This document shows, piece after piece, positions 24,524-32,109 of a stretch of 37,124 bases of DNA. Under the pieces are notes generated by a model. The model saw only the letters and a list, made by a program, of their open reading frames with translations, ran no database searches and was not told where the DNA came from. Source of the DNA: Bacteroidales bacterium (lineage in GTDB: Bacteria; Bacteroidota; Bacteroidia; Bacteroidales; UBA932); contig JAFQHE010000032.1 in assembly GCA_017398125.1 (NCBI GenBank), positions 1 to 37,124 on the forward strand, read 5' to 3'. Made by a program: the position numbers and the translations under genes. Position 1 is the stretch's first letter; every line of letters begins with the position of its first letter.

Positions 24524-26476
24524 AGCACTTCGTGAAGGCAAATAAAGTGACAAGAAATTATCATCTCCCTGAGGCATTGTGAAATGCACTGAGCGCCTGT
24601 TATTGCGTTCAAACCCGTTGAACTCTTTCCAGTCGGTATCAAGAATTATTTTGTATTCTCCAGGCTGTGCCTTCACAAAATAGTTTTCATACGAGTTGGT
24701 CGGGCTGAAATTGAATACGAAAATATAACCATTCCTCTCCATTGCAAGAATCTGTTTATGTTCATCGTTGTATATGGATACCGGAGGTGCCGACAATATT
24801 TTTTTCTTTTTCATGAAGCCAATCATAGCCTCCTCAAAAGACATAAGCTTTCCATACCTCAAGAATGGACTCTCACTCAACGACCATTGGCGTCTTGCAT
24901 ACATATACGACCACTCATTTCCCTCCCTCGGAAAATCGATCCATTCAGGATGGCCGAACTCATTTCCCATAAATGTAAGATAGCCGTTGCCCGAAGTGGC
25001 GGCAGTAAGGAGCCTTATCATCTTGTGCAGGGCAATTCCCCTATCCACAACAAGACTTTGGGACTCCAGATTCATGCTGGTATACATCTCCTTGTCCATA
25101 AGCCTGAAGATTATGGTCTTGTCACCAACCATAGCCTGGTCGTGACACTCCGCATAACTTATGGTCTTCTCATCTGCCCTTTTGTTAGTAAGCTCATACC
25201 ACATATTGCATACATTCCAGTTCTCATCACTGACCTCCTTGATCCACTTGATCCAGTGGTCTGCAACACCCATACTCATTCTGAAGTCAAAACCTGTTCC
25301 ATACTCCTCGATAGGAGCGGCAAGTCCTGGCATGCCACTCATATCCTCAGCCACAGTAAAGGCAGTAGGTTTGATCTCCTTGACAAGAATATTTGCAAGG
25401 CCCAGGTATGTAACCGCATCTTCATCAGTATTTCCGCTGAAATAGTCATCGTAAGTTGTAAAACATTTGCCAAGGCCATGGTCCCAATAGAGCATACTGG
25501 TTATGCCGTCAAAACGGAAACCGTCGAGGTTGTACTCCTCCATCCAGAACTTGCAGTTACCCAAAAGGAACTGCAGGGTCTCATCCCGGCCATAATTGAA
25601 GCATCTTGTCCCCCATGCAGGATGATCTCCCTTTTCACCCTGATGAAAATAGGGATACCCGTTTGATCCGTCAATATTGCACAGACCCTCAAGTTCATTC
25701 TTCACTGCATGTGAATGTACTATATCCATAATTACCGCTATTCCCATTGAATGGGCAGTATCAACCAGCTCCTTAAACTCTTCCGGAGTACCGAAACGGG
25801 AACTCAATGCATAGAAATTTGAGACCTGATAGCCAAAGGAACCATAATATGGATGCTCCTGCAAAGCCATAATCTGCAATGTATTGTAACCCATTTTTGC
25901 AACATGGGGCAATACATTCCTTGTAAAGTGTTTAAACGAAGCAACAGCAAGCTCCTCACCGGCCATACCTATATGCACTTCGTATATGAGCGGATTTTCT
26001 ATCTTTTTTGCAAACTTATGCTTCCATTTGTATTGCTCTTCCGGCTGCCATACCTGAGCGGCAAAAAGGTATGTCTTCTTATCTTGGACACACCTTGTAG
26101 CATAAGCCGGCAACCTCTCTCCATCACCGCCATTCCAGTAGACATGCCACTTGAACAGATCTCCATGACTGATCTTGTCAAGAGGCAGTTTCAACTCCCA
26201 GTTTCCGCATCCTATATTCTGCATAAGATACTCGGGAAGCTGCTGCCATCCATTGAAATCACCAACAACATATATTGCAGTTGCATTTGGGGCATACTCT
26301 CTGAATACCCAACAGTCCGCCTCCCTATGAACACCATAGTACAGGTGGTTATTGATTGCATCCTTAAGTTTTCTGCCATAACCGGCCAACTCGTTCCTTC
26401 TGATGACCAAGCGCATGTACCGGTTTGTAATCTGCTTTTTAAAAGGCTCCAAATATGCGTCGTTATCAAATATCAT
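24503..26476 (-). CDS. glgB: 1,4-alpha-glucan branching enzyme, GH13
   Basis: GlgB introduces alpha-1,6 branches into growing glucan. The 657-residue protein has an N-terminal CBM48 (about 45-130, VVGDFNGWQ) and a GH13 barrel with nucleophile Asp323 in DGFRFDGITSM, acid/base Glu377 in VAEDMSG and the His-Asp pair at 445-446 in YAECHDQAMVGDK. The wording around these sites is closer to eukaryotic GBE1 (GH13_8) than to E. coli GlgB, as often in Bacteroidetes. A longer frame exists upstream but would overlap xseB; I use the ATG at 26474-26476, 10 bp after the xseB stop. Confidence 0.94.
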   Translation of the reverse strand: MIFDNDAYLEPFKKQITNRYMRLVIRRNELAGYGRKLKDAINNHLYYGVHREADCWVFREYAPNATAIYVVGDFNGWQQLPEYLMQNIGCGNWELKLPLDKISHGDLFKWHVYWNGGDGERLPAYATRCVQDKKTYLFAAQVWQPEEQYKWKHKFAKKIENPLIYEVHIGMAGEELAVASFKHFTRNVLPHVAKMGYNTLQIMALQEHPYYGSFGYQVSNFYALSSRFGTPEEFKELVDTAHSMGIAVIMDIVHSHAVKNELEGLCNIDGSNGYPYFHQGEKGDHPAWGTRCFNYGRDETLQFLLGNCKFWMEEYNLDGFRFDGITSMLYWDHGLGKCFTTYDDYFSGNTDEDAVTYLGLANILVKEIKPTAFTVAEDMSGMPGLAAPIEEYGTGFDFRMSMGVADHWIKWIKEVSDENWNVCNMWYELTNKRADEKTISYAECHDQAMVGDKTIIFRLMDKEMYTSMNLESQSLVVDRGIALHKMIRLLTAATSGNGYLTFMGNEFGHPEWIDFPREGNEWSYMYARRQWSLSESPFLRYGKLMSFEEAMIGFMKKKKILSAPPVSIYNDEHKQILAMERNGYIFVFNFSPTNSYENYFVKAQPGEYKIILDTDWKEFNGFERNNRRSVHFTMPQGDDNFLSLYLPSRSAFVLRKK

Positions 26477-26486
26477 AACAGTAGTT

Positions 26487-26669
26487 TTAGTCCAACAATG
26501 ATTCAAAATTCTCTTTATACCCCTTAAGTTCCTTCTTACAGTACTCAATGAGTGAGACCGCCTCCTTGAGGCATCCTTCAACCTGGTCAAGAGAGGTATC
26601 GCTACTCTCCAGCTTTTTTACCATCTCCTCCAGACGCGCATAAGCGCTGTCATAGCTCATATCTTTCAT
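26487..26669 (-). CDS. xseB: Exodeoxyribonuclease VII small subunit
   Basis: A 60-residue acidic helical protein with the XseB pattern SYDSAYARLEEMVKKLESSD followed by a second helix containing YCKKEL. XseB chains wrap the XseA catalytic subunit and are needed for a stable, regulated exonuclease VII. It starts 5 bp after xseA, the usual arrangement, and ends 10 bp before glgB. Confidence 0.93.
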   Translation of the reverse strand: MKDMSYDSAYARLEEMVKKLESSDTSLDQVEGCLKEAVSLIEYCKKELKGYKENFESLLD

Positions 26670-26674
26670 AACCT

Positions 26675-27874
26675 CTATTTTTCAAAAATTTTCCTGACAA
26701 CAAAATCCAGCTCAACAACACCATCCTTCATGAAAAGTTTCATTTTTCCCTCTGGCGGAATATCCTCAACAGAGACCATACGCCGGCCATTTTCATCCGC
26801 CACCATTACAAATCCACGTTCAAGGAGCTGCTGCGGATCCATTGCCTTTATCTTGAATTCTACAAAGTTAAGTTTATTCTCCTTATCAGCTATCAACATT
26901 CTGCAAGAATTTTTCAATCTGTCGGAGAATCTTGCAAGTTTTCCCTCCTCTTCTGCAATCATCCCATTGAGTGCAATCCTGCATCTGTTATAGAGTGCCT
27001 CAAGCCTCGCAGCCTGCTCCATATAGAGACCAATAATAAAATCAGCTACGGCCGTAGGGGTCTTGCAAGAGGTATGGGCCACCATATCAACAACGTGATA
27101 ATCATGATCATGCCCCACACCAACAAGTACAGGCAACGGAAACTGTGCTATATTGAGTGCAAGTTCATAATCATCATAACATGCCAGTTCCAATGCGCTT
27201 CCACCACCTCGCACAATCACCACAGCATCATATATCACGCCTCCCGACAGCTCTCTGTCCACCGCCTCCAATGCCTCTATGATTCCCTGAGGAGCATCTG
27301 CGCCCTGCATCGGAGCGGCAAAAAGCTCTGTAAAGATTGACACCCCGCTCTCCTCTTCAGAAATATGCTTCATAAAATCCCTATAACCGGCGGCAGAGGG
27401 CGAGGAGATTACAGCCAGCCGTCGGGGAAGCAACGGCAACTGCAGCTGGGCATTAACCCCGAACATCCCCTCTTTCTCCAGTCTGTCTATCACACGCCGG
27501 CGTTCAAGTTCAAACTCACCTATTGTATAAGAGGGGTCTATATCAAGTATGTTCAATGAGAGTCCGTATACTGCAGAATATTGCACCTGAACCTTCACAA
27601 GAATATGCATTCCCACGGAGAGCGGCACTCCAGCTGTGGTTGTAAAATAGGGAATAAGCAATGAGGCAGCCCTGCTCCATATTGTTGCACGTGCCTTAGC
27701 CACTATGGTTTTGCCCTCCTGATCATAGTCTACCAGTTCAATATACCAATGTCCGTTCGGATTGCCCTTCAACTCCCCAATTTCAGCCGTCACCCAAACC
27801 GACCCAGCCACCGCTTCATCCACTGCGCTTTTCAACCTTTGCTGCAGTTGGCATAATGAAATCTTATCTTCCAT
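26675..27874 (-). CDS. xseA: Exodeoxyribonuclease VII large subunit
   Basis: XseA is the catalytic subunit that degrades single-stranded DNA from both ends. The 399-residue protein has the N-terminal OB fold (VWVTAEIGELKGNPNGHWYIEL), then the catalytic domain with the RRLAVISSPSAAGYRDFM block and VIVRGGGSALELACYDDYEL, and GHDHDYHVVDMVAHTSCKTPTAVA. The family usually has GHExD at that site; here it reads GHDHDY. A helical region and a short C-terminal beta part follow. The start is taken as the ATG at 27872-27874 (MEDKISLCQLQQ); the open frame above it runs into the divergent engB region. It heads the eight-gene leftward cluster that ends with ribF. Confidence 0.92.
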   Translation of the reverse strand: MEDKISLCQLQQRLKSAVDEAVAGSVWVTAEIGELKGNPNGHWYIELVDYDQEGKTIVAKARATIWSRAASLLIPYFTTTAGVPLSVGMHILVKVQVQYSAVYGLSLNILDIDPSYTIGEFELERRRVIDRLEKEGMFGVNAQLQLPLLPRRLAVISSPSAAGYRDFMKHISEEESGVSIFTELFAAPMQGADAPQGIIEALEAVDRELSGGVIYDAVVIVRGGGSALELACYDDYELALNIAQFPLPVLVGVGHDHDYHVVDMVAHTSCKTPTAVADFIIGLYMEQAARLEALYNRCRIALNGMIAEEEGKLARFSDRLKNSCRMLIADKENKLNFVEFKIKAMDPQQLLERGFVMVADENGRRMVSVEDIPPEGKMKLFMKDGVVELDFVVRKIFEK

Positions 27875-27925
27875 CTTTTTTCCCAAAAATTTCTTAAAAT
27901 TACAATTAATTTCGCATATCTTTAG

Positions 27926-27933
27926 TAGATTTG
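27926..27933 (+). promoter_or_regulatory. -7 element for engB
   Basis: TAGATTTG matches TAnnTTTG and lies 16 bp before the engB ATG. No TTTG is found at the expected -33 distance, so support is partial. Confidence 0.4.
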
Positions 27934-27949
27934 CAGTAAAATTTGAGAA

Positions 27950-28558
27950 ATGAGGATAACCAAAGCAGTATTTGCTGGCAGCAGTGAGAAATTGGGCGAC
28001 AGACCTAAGGCCAGATTGCATGAGTTTGCCTTCATCGGAAGGTCAAATGTGGGCAAATCGTCGCTCATAAACACCTTATGCGGTGTAAGCAAGTTGGCAA
28101 AAACATCTGCCACACCCGGCAAAACACTGCTTATCAACCACTTCTTGATAAACGATTCCTGGTATCTTGTAGATCTGCCAGGTTATGGATATGCCAAAAT
28201 TTCACAAAAAGGCAGGGAGAGGCTTACCAATATGATCAACACCTATGTGGGCAAGTCAGAAGAACTTGCCATATTGTTTGTGCTTCTTGACTCCCGTCTG
28301 CCCATACAGAAGATAGACCTTGAATTTCTTATGGCATTGGGTGAAGCCCAGGTGCCTTTTGCGATCATCTTCACAAAGGGTGACAAACTTGGCAAAACCG
28401 CCTTGGCAAACCAGATTGAAAAGAACAAGAAGACACTGCTGGAGTATTGGGAGGAGCTTCCGCCCGTATTTGTAACCTCATCTGAGAACGGTTTGGGCAA
28501 AGAGGAGGTTCTTGACTACATTGGAGAGGTTCTTCAGATACTCAAAGAGAACAAGTAA
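27950..28558 (+). CDS. engB: Ribosome-biogenesis GTPase EngB/YsxC/YihA
   Basis: A 202-residue TRAFAC GTPase needed for assembly of the large ribosomal subunit. The G1 loop is GRSNVGKSS at 30-38, G2 is the Thr in the TSATPGKT region, G3 is DLPGYGYAK from residue 75, and G4 is FTKGDK near residue 142. The length is normal. It is divergent from xseA and lies 33 bp upstream of prs. Confidence 0.96.
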   Translation: MRITKAVFAGSSEKLGDRPKARLHEFAFIGRSNVGKSSLINTLCGVSKLAKTSATPGKTLLINHFLINDSWYLVDLPGYGYAKISQKGRERLTNMINTYVGKSEELAILFVLLDSRLPIQKIDLEFLMALGEAQVPFAIIFTKGDKLGKTALANQIEKNKKTLLEYWEELPPVFVTSSENGLGKEEVLDYIGEVLQILKENK

Positions 28559-28591
28559 AGACAAACACACTTAAACACTATAATAAACGCT

Positions 28592-29542
28592 ATGGATCAC
28601 ACTCATACCATTAAAGTATTTTCATGCAGAGGATCAAGACCTATTGCTGAAAAGATTGCACAATCTCTAAAAATGGAGTTGGGAAAATCAGAAGTTACAG
28701 TATTCAGTGACGGAGAGTTCCAACCTGCCTTCAATGAGAGTGTCAGAGGTGCAACTGTATTTATCGTACAATCCACTTATCCGCCTGTAGAGAACCTTTT
28801 TGAGCTTCTTCTTATGATTGATGCAGCAAAAAGAGCTTCTGCATATAAGGTAATTGCTGTAATGCCTTATTTCGGTTGGGCAAGACAAGATAGAAAAGAC
28901 CGTCCAAGAGTATCAATCGGAGCAAAGATGGTTGCCAACATGCTTGGTGCCGCAGGTTGCGACAGAGTGATGACTGTTGACCTTCACGCAGACCAGATTC
29001 AAGGTTTCTTCGATTTTCCTGTGGACCACATCTATGCAAGCTCCATCTTCCTTCCATACTTGAGAAGCCTCAATATGGAGAACATCTCTATTGCAGCTCC
29101 TGATATGGGTGGCGCAAAGAGGGCAAATGCTTATTCACGCATCCTTGGATGTCCGCTTATCGTTTGCCATAAATCAAGGGAGAGGGCAAATGTTGTTGGT
29201 TCAATGACTGCCATCGGTGATGTTGAAGGAAGGAATATCATTATTATTGATGATATGGTTGACACTGCAGGAACTCTTACCAAAGCTGCCAACATGCTTA
29301 TGGAGAAGGGTGCACTTTCAGTAAGGGCTTTGGCAACACACGCAGTATTGTCTGGAGCTGCCTATGAGAACATTGCAAACTCTCAATTGGCAGAACTTAT
29401 TGTTACAGATACCATTCCTTTGCGTCCTGGTCCAGATTCAGACACTTCAAAAATCAAGGTTATTTCAATTGCAGAGTTGATTGGTGATGTAATTGACAAA
29501 GTTTACAACTACAAATCAATTACTCCAACTTTCGTATTCTAA
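28592..29542 (+). CDS. prs: Ribose-phosphate pyrophosphokinase
   Basis: The enzyme makes phosphoribosyl pyrophosphate from ribose-5-phosphate and ATP for nucleotide, NAD, His and Trp synthesis. The 316-residue protein has the FSDGEFQP motif, the flexible-loop motif RQDRKDRP at 99-106, VDLHADQIQGFF at 129-140 and the PRPP-binding loop DDMVDTAGT at 220-228. It is followed by a strong terminator and then nadE, which also depends on PRPP-fed pathways. Confidence 0.97.
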   Translation: MDHTHTIKVFSCRGSRPIAEKIAQSLKMELGKSEVTVFSDGEFQPAFNESVRGATVFIVQSTYPPVENLFELLLMIDAAKRASAYKVIAVMPYFGWARQDRKDRPRVSIGAKMVANMLGAAGCDRVMTVDLHADQIQGFFDFPVDHIYASSIFLPYLRSLNMENISIAAPDMGGAKRANAYSRILGCPLIVCHKSRERANVVGSMTAIGDVEGRNIIIIDDMVDTAGTLTKAANMLMEKGALSVRALATHAVLSGAAYENIANSQLAELIVTDTIPLRPGPDSDTSKIKVISIAELIGDVIDKVYNYKSITPTFVF

Positions 29543-29559
29543 TGATAAAATGAATCCAG

Positions 29560-29600
29560 AGAAGGTGACTATTCTTGCTTTTAGTCACCTTCTTTTGGTT
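29560..29600 (+). terminator. Intrinsic terminator after prs
   Basis: AGAAGGTGACT (29560-29570) and AGTCACCTTCT (29583-29593) form a perfect 11-bp stem with a 12-nt loop, followed by TTTGGTTT. It lies 17 bp after the prs stop and about 20 bp before nadE. Confidence 0.8.
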
Positions 29601-29616
29601 TAAAAGAGGCTGTCTG

Positions 29617-30459
29617 ATGATTTCCAGTGAGTTAAAAATAGAAGATGTCCATAACCGGCTTGTTGAAGGAATTCTCGGGTTCTTCAATGCCAACGGACGC
29701 AGTAAGGCAGTCATAGGATTGTCTGGTGGAATTGATTCGGCCGTTGTTGCCGTTCTGGCTGTAAAGGCCCTTGGCAAAGAGAATGTCCATGCCTTGCTTA
29801 TGCCGAGTGAGTTCTCCACACTACACTCAATACAGGATGCCGTTGATATGGCAGACAATCTTGACATTGAGTACCACATAATTCCTATAAGCACAATATT
29901 CAAGAAATTCATGAAGGAGCTGCAACCCATTTTTGGCAGGGATAACCAATGGAATGTGGCCGAGGAGCATCTGCAGACAAGAATCAGAGGAACACTTCTT
30001 ATGGCGTATGCCAACAAATTCAATGCACTGCTTCTCAATACGACAAACAAGAGCGAATTGAGTGTGGGATACGGCACTCTATATGGTGATTTGTCGGGAG
30101 CCTTAATGGTATTGGGAGACCTGTATAAAAGTGAGGTCTACGAGATGGCCGATTACATCAACAGTATTTCTCCCCTTATACCAAAATCCACAATGACCAA
30201 GGCTCCATCAGATGAGTTGAGATACGAACAGAAAGACAATGACTTTCTTCCGGACTACTCATATCTTGATCCGCTTCTGCACGCACTTAATGAGGAGGAA
30301 AAGGGATTTGAAGAGCTTGCAGTTGCCGGATATGACAGAGAGCTTCTTACAAAGATCACATCACTCAGAGAGAGGTCCAAAATAAAGCTGCTGCAGGCAC
30401 CCCCTCTACTGAACATTAGCAGCAAGCCACTTGTTCATGAATCAAAATATCTACTATAG
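29617..30459 (+). CDS. nadE: NAD(+) synthetase
   Basis: NadE amidates deamido-NAD to NAD using ATP. The 280-residue protein has the PP-loop SGGIDS at 36-41 and conserved blocks such as TTNKSELSVGYGTLYGDLSG and KAPSDELR. It lacks the N-terminal glutaminase/nitrilase domain of the larger NadE, so it should use ammonia directly or a separate amidotransferase. I use the ATG at 29617; the longer frame begins inside the terminator hairpin. A small membrane-protein gene follows 17 bp later. Confidence 0.94.
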   Translation: MISSELKIEDVHNRLVEGILGFFNANGRSKAVIGLSGGIDSAVVAVLAVKALGKENVHALLMPSEFSTLHSIQDAVDMADNLDIEYHIIPISTIFKKFMKELQPIFGRDNQWNVAEEHLQTRIRGTLLMAYANKFNALLLNTTNKSELSVGYGTLYGDLSGALMVLGDLYKSEVYEMADYINSISPLIPKSTMTKAPSDELRYEQKDNDFLPDYSYLDPLLHALNEEEKGFEELAVAGYDRELLTKITSLRERSKIKLLQAPPLLNISSKPLVHESKYLL

Positions 30460-30476
30460 TTTAAAGGAAAAATAGA

Positions 30477-30731
30477 ATGAAACTGGTATTATTATGCATC
30501 ATACTTGTAGGAATCTGCGTATTTCTGCTCTGCTTCAATATTATCTTCAGAAAGGACGGCAAATTCCCAGATACCGAAATAGAGCATAACAAGGAGATGC
30601 GCAAAAGAGGAATACAATGTGCAAAAATTGAGGAAAAGAGACTTTGGGGCAAGAAAAACAGAAAAAAAGGTTCGCAAAACGCAGTGGAATGCAACAATGA
30701 CTGCGGAAGTTGTGGAGCCGGATGCGAATAA
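30477..30731 (+). CDS. Small membrane protein with Cys-rich C terminus, function unknown
   Basis: An 84-residue protein. Residues 2-23 form one hydrophobic membrane segment. A basic/polar linker follows (RKDGKFPDTEIEHNKEMRKR), with a single Cys in GIQCAK, then a Lys/Arg-rich stretch, and the tail ends CNNDCGSCGAGCE with four Cys. The KDGKFPDT/N-K-x-MRKRGIxC pattern recalls small conserved membrane proteins of Bacteroidetes that have no assigned function. The four-Cys tail could bind a metal or an iron-sulfur centre. It is probably co-transcribed with nadE and converges with the S26-type peptidase gene at 6 bp. Confidence 0.7.
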   Translation: MKLVLLCIILVGICVFLLCFNIIFRKDGKFPDTEIEHNKEMRKRGIQCAKIEEKRLWGKKNRKKGSQNAVECNNDCGSCGAGCE

Positions 30732-30737
30732 TGTACC

Positions 30738-31205
30738 TCAGAATAGCCGTTTTACCTTTCCAGCTGCAATCATACCCCATCTTAAAATGCGCCATACCAG
30801 CAGTTCCACACTATAGATGGCACTCTTTGGTGCTTTAGCCTTTGCTGTACCGTTATTGCATCTGTATATCTCAGCAACCCTGCCAACCACATCTGATGGC
30901 AGGCAATCTTCTCCTCTTCCAAAAACATTGTCACCTCTCAACACTATACGGCCTGTTGGTTTGTCAAAAGATGTTACCCTATGTAGCACATGCATTCCCT
31001 TATATCTGAAGAGCAATATATCACCTTTGACTATGCTCTGCGGATTGCATGGCTCAAGCTTCACCTCATCCTTGCCGTTACGCAAAAGGGGCATCATGGA
31101 AAAGCCGTTGACAGTAAAACGTACGCTCCGTCCTGATGCAATCTCCTCTTCAACCCACGCAAAAAATATATTGTTGGGAACAACCCTCTTTGATGTGCTC
31201 TCCAT
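30738..31205 (-). CDS. S26-type signal peptidase-like serine protease (Ser/His form)
   Basis: The 155-residue protein has NGFSMMPLL (catalytic Ser36), a KGDILLFR strand, VLHRV with His75 where bacterial signal peptidase I has its Lys base, and the GDN motif at 91-93. The Ser/His pair is the pattern of the ER/archaeal/SipW branch. There is no N-terminal membrane segment; instead the C terminus (about 130-155) is an amphipathic or membrane-associated helix. It is the last gene of the PqqD-NTase-ABC-HprK-S26 operon, 8 bp after the kinase-like gene, so it probably trims a substrate of that pathway rather than general secreted proteins. It could also be classed as S24/S26 LexA-like, but there is no DNA-binding domain. 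Confidence 0.8.
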   Translation of the reverse strand: MESTSKRVVPNNIFFAWVEEEIASGRSVRFTVNGFSMMPLLRNGKDEVKLEPCNPQSIVKGDILLFRYKGMHVLHRVTSFDKPTGRIVLRGDNVFGRGEDCLPSDVVGRVAEIYRCNNGTAKAKAPKSAIYSVELLVWRILRWGMIAAGKVKRLF

Positions 31206-31213
31206 AACTTACA

Positions 31214-32101
31214 TTACCTCCCGAAAATCGTTTCACAAGAGAGTTGCGCAGCAGCATAATCAGGCAGACATCCCATTCTGTATACCGGCACAGACTCAAG
31301 AAGTTTTCCTATGGTTGAACTTATACCGTCATACAACAATGCATCATAAGCAAAATCAGGAGGAGATGACGGATGCACCGCGCCATACGCATGGAGCAGC
31401 GGCAATCTTTCAATTCTGTTGAATGGAGCCTGATATAACCTGACAATGGCTGCCAATGGATACCTCTCCTGCTTGTAGCAAGGGGTCTTGCCACTCCACG
31501 GCGATCCGTAGACATATACACTACCATCTTCGATCCTCAATATAGGACTGTCATCGTTCAAGAGTGTTGCTCCAGGTATTGATTCACGCCACATACGCGT
31601 ATGCGTACTTTTACCTGTTCCGCTCTCGCCAAGGAATAGTACCGCCATGCCATCATATACAATACAGCTGCTATGTATTGCTATTGCATTGCTTCCCGAC
31701 AGCATTACACCAAATCCTATCCACAAGGCAAACCTCAACATCTGCGGCATAAGTGAACCGCAGACCACAGCCCTGCCCTCATCGCAGCTGACCTGCATAA
31801 ACAGTTCATTTCCATTCTCATGCCTCATTTTCTGAAAATAGCGGCCGGTTTCATCTGTAGAGTAGAATTCACTTACAACACCATCATTCTCAGAAGAATA
31901 AAGCAATTTACCTGTGATTCCTCCAAAATCCTTGCCACCATAAGAAAAAGTTATCAAAGCCGCCTCTTCCAGCTCCGATCTCTCTTCAAAAACGGCGAAA
32001 CTTCCAAGCCCTGCCAGGCCATTTACAAGATCATCACCCTGAACATCAACAATGTATCCGCCTATACGAAATCTCTTTGACTCCATTGAATCCACAAACA
32101 T
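31214..32101 (-). CDS. HPr-kinase/PEPCK-like P-loop ATPase
   Basis: About 295 residues. The C-terminal half has the HprK fold signatures: a Walker A loop GESGTGKS, a preceding HSSCIVYDGMAVLFLGES strand pair, the acidic motif LLNDDSPIL about 20 residues later, and GSPWSGKTP. The N-terminal half has no clear family. Relatives of this kind phosphorylate the C-terminal Ser of some lasso-peptide precursors and occur as HprK-related proteins beside PqqD-like proteins; no HPr or PTS gene is near. Numbered from the GTG at 32113, which overlaps the ABC stop, Walker A is at 162-169; I give the first ATG at 32101 as the start, but the GTG is possible. Substrate unknown. Confidence 0.8.
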   Translation of the reverse strand: MFVDSMESKRFRIGGYIVDVQGDDLVNGLAGLGSFAVFEERSELEEAALITFSYGGKDFGGITGKLLYSSENDGVVSEFYSTDETGRYFQKMRHENGNELFMQVSCDEGRAVVCGSLMPQMLRFALWIGFGVMLSGSNAIAIHSSCIVYDGMAVLFLGESGTGKSTHTRMWRESIPGATLLNDDSPILRIEDGSVYVYGSPWSGKTPCYKQERYPLAAIVRLYQAPFNRIERLPLLHAYGAVHPSSPPDFAYDALLYDGISSTIGKLLESVPVYRMGCLPDYAAAQLSCETIFGR

Positions 32102-32109
32102 ATCTATTA

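Noticed and set aside
25853-26527. 224-codon frame (+) opposite glgB
   Set aside because: Antisense to the strongly supported branching enzyme; no family features.
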